From Scortum barcoo (lineage: Eukaryota; Chordata; Actinopteri; Centrarchiformes; Terapontidae), in the NCBI GenBank assembly GCA_023238725.1, contig CM041533.1:23154176-23218175 (forward strand): a stretch of 64,000 nucleotides of DNA, given 5' to 3'. Shown here one piece after another: positions 61,500 to 64,000 of this stretch. A program made the position numbers and the translations under genes. The stretch's first letter is position 1. Each line of letters opens with the position of its first letter. Below the pieces are notes generated by a model. It was not told the origin of the DNA. It saw only the letters and a program-made list of their open reading frames with translations, and searched no databases.

Positions 61500-62887
61500 C
61501 CATTGAAAAAAAACACTACACACACCAAGCTGAAAAAACAGCTCCAGTTCACACACTGGGTTCAATACAAAGGGTGAAGTTAGACGGAAATTAACTTAAA
61601 AATTTCTTGTCATTTTAAAACATACATCTTTTTCAAAAATTTCAAGTTCAAAACTAAGTTTGGATGTAGGATACATCCTGCATATTTCAAATCAAGGATA
61701 ACATACACATGGATGTGCACAAGTATTGTTGTTATTCCTCTTATATTCTGAAATGAACATTAAATAAGATGACTGCCCCCAGTTTTGATAAAGTAAGTCA
61801 AATCAAGTCTTATCAGTCTACATGTAACATGGATGCCATTTCTTAATTCATGTTATGATAATTATGGATATTTGGTTATTCATGGATTGGGTGTAGTCAG
61901 TATAGTGATGTCTACTCACCTATACTCATCAACATTGAGGACTACAACGGAAATAAATTTTGTATTTTATCATGTCATCCTTGACATCTTTGTCCTTTAA
62001 TGTCCTTTCTTAAAATGTCAAATAAACTAATACAGCTATAAAACTTTCATATGGAATGCTTATTACAGCGTTAATCTTACACGGAAGATTATTCTGTCTG
62101 CATTTTTCACCTCCAGACAATTAATTTTATAACATAAAATGTCATGTTAGTAACTGCACAGGCCAGCATAACATAATGAACTAAATCGTTTGGCCCCAGT
62201 GTCATCTATGTCTATCTTATGCAACTGCAACTTCTACAATATGTGCAAACATATGTAAACACAGTGATAAGAGCAGGCAGGGCGTGTTCATGGGCCTGTA
62301 CTTATAGACTAAAGCTGACTGAAGACTAGATGGGTGTCAGGAGGTGGAGTGTGTTGTGATCCAGAGGTGCTCATGCTGGCATTACATCATACTGAGCTGG
62401 ATCACTGTCAGCGGTGAGTGAAGGACAGATTTAAGTGCTTTTGAGACATCGGAGAGCTGAAAGATTCTGACAGTCGCACCAGTGCAGAAACTCACCTACA
62501 CACTGTATTATTGAGTCTAGTTTAGGAGTGATGACTACATTTGGTTAAAACTGACAGGTCTGTTAGGAGCTAATGAGGTACACGGCCTGAGATAATTAAT
62601 TTCCACTCACACCAAAATAAATGTAAACAGTACGCTTCCCAGATGTATGTCTATTGCTCTAGATACATTAGAGTGAGGTGAGAAAACTACAAATACTGAT
62701 CACTTGTGTTCCTGCAGATTGTCATCTGAGTGACATCTGGTAGACAACTAAGACCCTTATAGTTACCATCTTTAACTATAAGCGCTGCTCCGGATGCCAT
62801 CAAAAAATGATTCACTTACTTTAACAATGATTTACAGGCCAATACCAAAAACGTGCTGAGGATACGGTCAACATTAACAGTGTTGTT
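61500..62887. other. Intergenic between slc7a8 and prmt5
   Basis: AT-rich, with no ORF, RNA gene or repeat that I can name. Confidence 0.5.
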
Positions 62888-62893
62888 TTTATT
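62888..62893 (-). terminator. prmt5: Possible prmt5 polyadenylation signal
   Basis: Minus-strand AATAAA about 480 nt after the prmt5 stop codon. Confidence 0.4.
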
Positions 62894-63374
62894 GACATGG
62901 TTCAAACATACAGAAACAATATAACAAAGGTATGAAGACACAAGCCAACCAACAATATGGTATGTGACCTGAATAGCACAACGGTGCTATGACCCTCTTG
63001 TGTTGTTGAGAAGGGTGTTTCATCAGATTACGTAGGTACTGGTATGGAATGTGTATTTGATAAGGCAAAGGTCCAGTGGGGTTGAATGTGTATATCTGCA
63101 ACACATATGTGGAACAGTAGGGGGACAAAAAGACCTTAAAAAATAAACCAGTGACAAAGTGTTTGACCCTTATCTGACAGACACAATCTCACAGCAACAA
63201 CACACTTGGTGTACAGGTGATAGTCCGTGCCCGCTGAAACAGACTTCTCAAAAACACAAACTGAAAAATCTGCTTTACCCAATCAACCATTTAGGTTTAA
63301 ACTATATAAAAATAGAGTAGGGACACTTCACTGCCACCAAGTCTTACAGAAACTAGCGTGTGTGGGTGTCCTCT

Positions 63375-64000
63375 TCACAGGCCGATGGTGTAGGAGCGTC
63401 CCGCTGGATTGTGGATGGCAGAGCAGGAGGGCTCAGTCACGGCCCACTCGTACCACACCTTCTTCCCGTTGTTGCAGCGCCAGAAACGCACTGTGACATC
63501 ATCATCCCGGGATATGGATATGGGTTGCTATGGGAGGAAAGAATTTGACGAATGAGGGAGAATTATTGCATGCATAAAATGATGCATATGGTTAAATAAA
63601 GAAGTCAGAAGAAGTTAGTGTTGACTGTATAACTTACTTTGAGGGGGAACAGGATGGGGAACCAGGAGAACATTCCAGGTGAATGTGTGTCTGGTTTTAT
63701 ACCTGCCACAAACAAATATAGACATTAATATTTAGATGTCCTTAGCACAATGTGACTTCCTATTTATAAAGAGAACTTACTGAGTGTGACATCTTTGTAT
63801 AGCGTCGTCTCAAAATAACCAGCAAAACCATGGAGCACTGAGTTACAACCCACTGAGAATCTGAGGCACTGATACCGGTTATTGTTCATATCTGAAAGGA
63901 GGAGGAAGGGGTGGTTAAAAATATTCAAAACACTTCATGTCAAAGCCCATAGTGGTCTTATTTATTGGAGAACAATGTGAGGTTGGTGTGATTGTGTCTA
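63375..64000 (-). CDS. prmt5: Protein arginine N-methyltransferase 5, C-terminal exons (gene continues to the right)
   Basis: The last three coding exons (63781-63891, 63638-63702, 63375-63527) are visible and join in frame to about 109 residues of the C-terminal beta-barrel: NNRYQCLRFSVGCNSVLHGF, GYFETTLYKDVTLS, PGMFSWFPILFPLK, VRFWRCNNGKKVWYEWAV, and the end AIHNPAGRSYTIGL, which matches the C-terminus of human PRMT5. PRMT5 makes symmetric dimethylarginine on histones and Sm proteins with MEP50/WDR77. The catalytic domain and N-terminal TIM barrel lie outside the window. Confidence 0.95.

Noticed and set aside
1..64000. tRNA, snoRNA or microRNA genes
   Set aside because: I looked for cloverleaf-like and box motifs in intergenic stretches and introns and found none I could support by eye.

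Overview
This is a vertebrate nuclear window, almost certainly from a spiny-rayed (acanthomorph) teleost. The genes have many small exons with GT/AG splice sites. Several proteins are recognisable vertebrate orthologues (dhrs1, homez, rnf212b, nedd8, ap1g2, slc7a8, prmt5). The interspersed DNA is typical of fish: a Tc1-like transposon, hAT- and Tc1-type MITEs, a decayed LINE, and CA, AT and GATA microsatellites. All seven named genes have human orthologues in 14q11.2-q12 (established knowledge), so the window is a compacted, rearranged version of that block.

Layout. 1-9.75 kb, minus strand: the first 35 exons of a large secreted coiled-coil protein that I cannot name; it runs off the left edge. 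Nearly all of its exons are 63-99 nt, phase 1 at both ends, and its exon sizes and sequences repeat as a ten-exon block. 9.8-14.5 kb: no host gene; a decayed Tc1-like element (11607-13165) and a hAT-type MITE (13834-14222). 14.5-18.2 kb, plus: dhrs1. 18.8-19.0 kb: a short retroposon fragment with a 14-bp target duplication. 19.2-24.9 kb, plus: homez, with an intronless coding region. 24.97-27.5 kb, minus: rnf212b, tail-to-tail with homez. 27.6-27.9 kb: a Tc1-type MITE. 29.2-34.5 kb, minus: two tandem ZP3-like egg-coat genes. 35.2-36.6 kb, plus: nedd8. 36.7-50.5 kb, minus: ap1g2. 52.9-60.7 kb, minus: slc7a8. 63.4-64 kb, minus: the last three exons of prmt5, which continues to the right.

How the genes relate. 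Most are housekeeping and functionally unrelated: neddylation, trans-Golgi/endosome clathrin sorting, amino-acid exchange, arginine methylation, short-chain reduction. The exception is a reproductive group of a meiotic RING protein beside two egg-coat ZP genes. Two otherwise intact genes carry a single apparent frameshift each: ap1g2 (one base short in a C/G run) and slc7a8 (a 5-bp tandem duplication). I read these as assembly errors or recent alleles, not old pseudogenes, because all other exons join in frame.

The best candidate for something undescribed is the modular coiled-coil gene at 12-9692. Exon boundaries were read by eye from splice signals and reading-frame continuity. UTR limits and promoters are weaker inferences.
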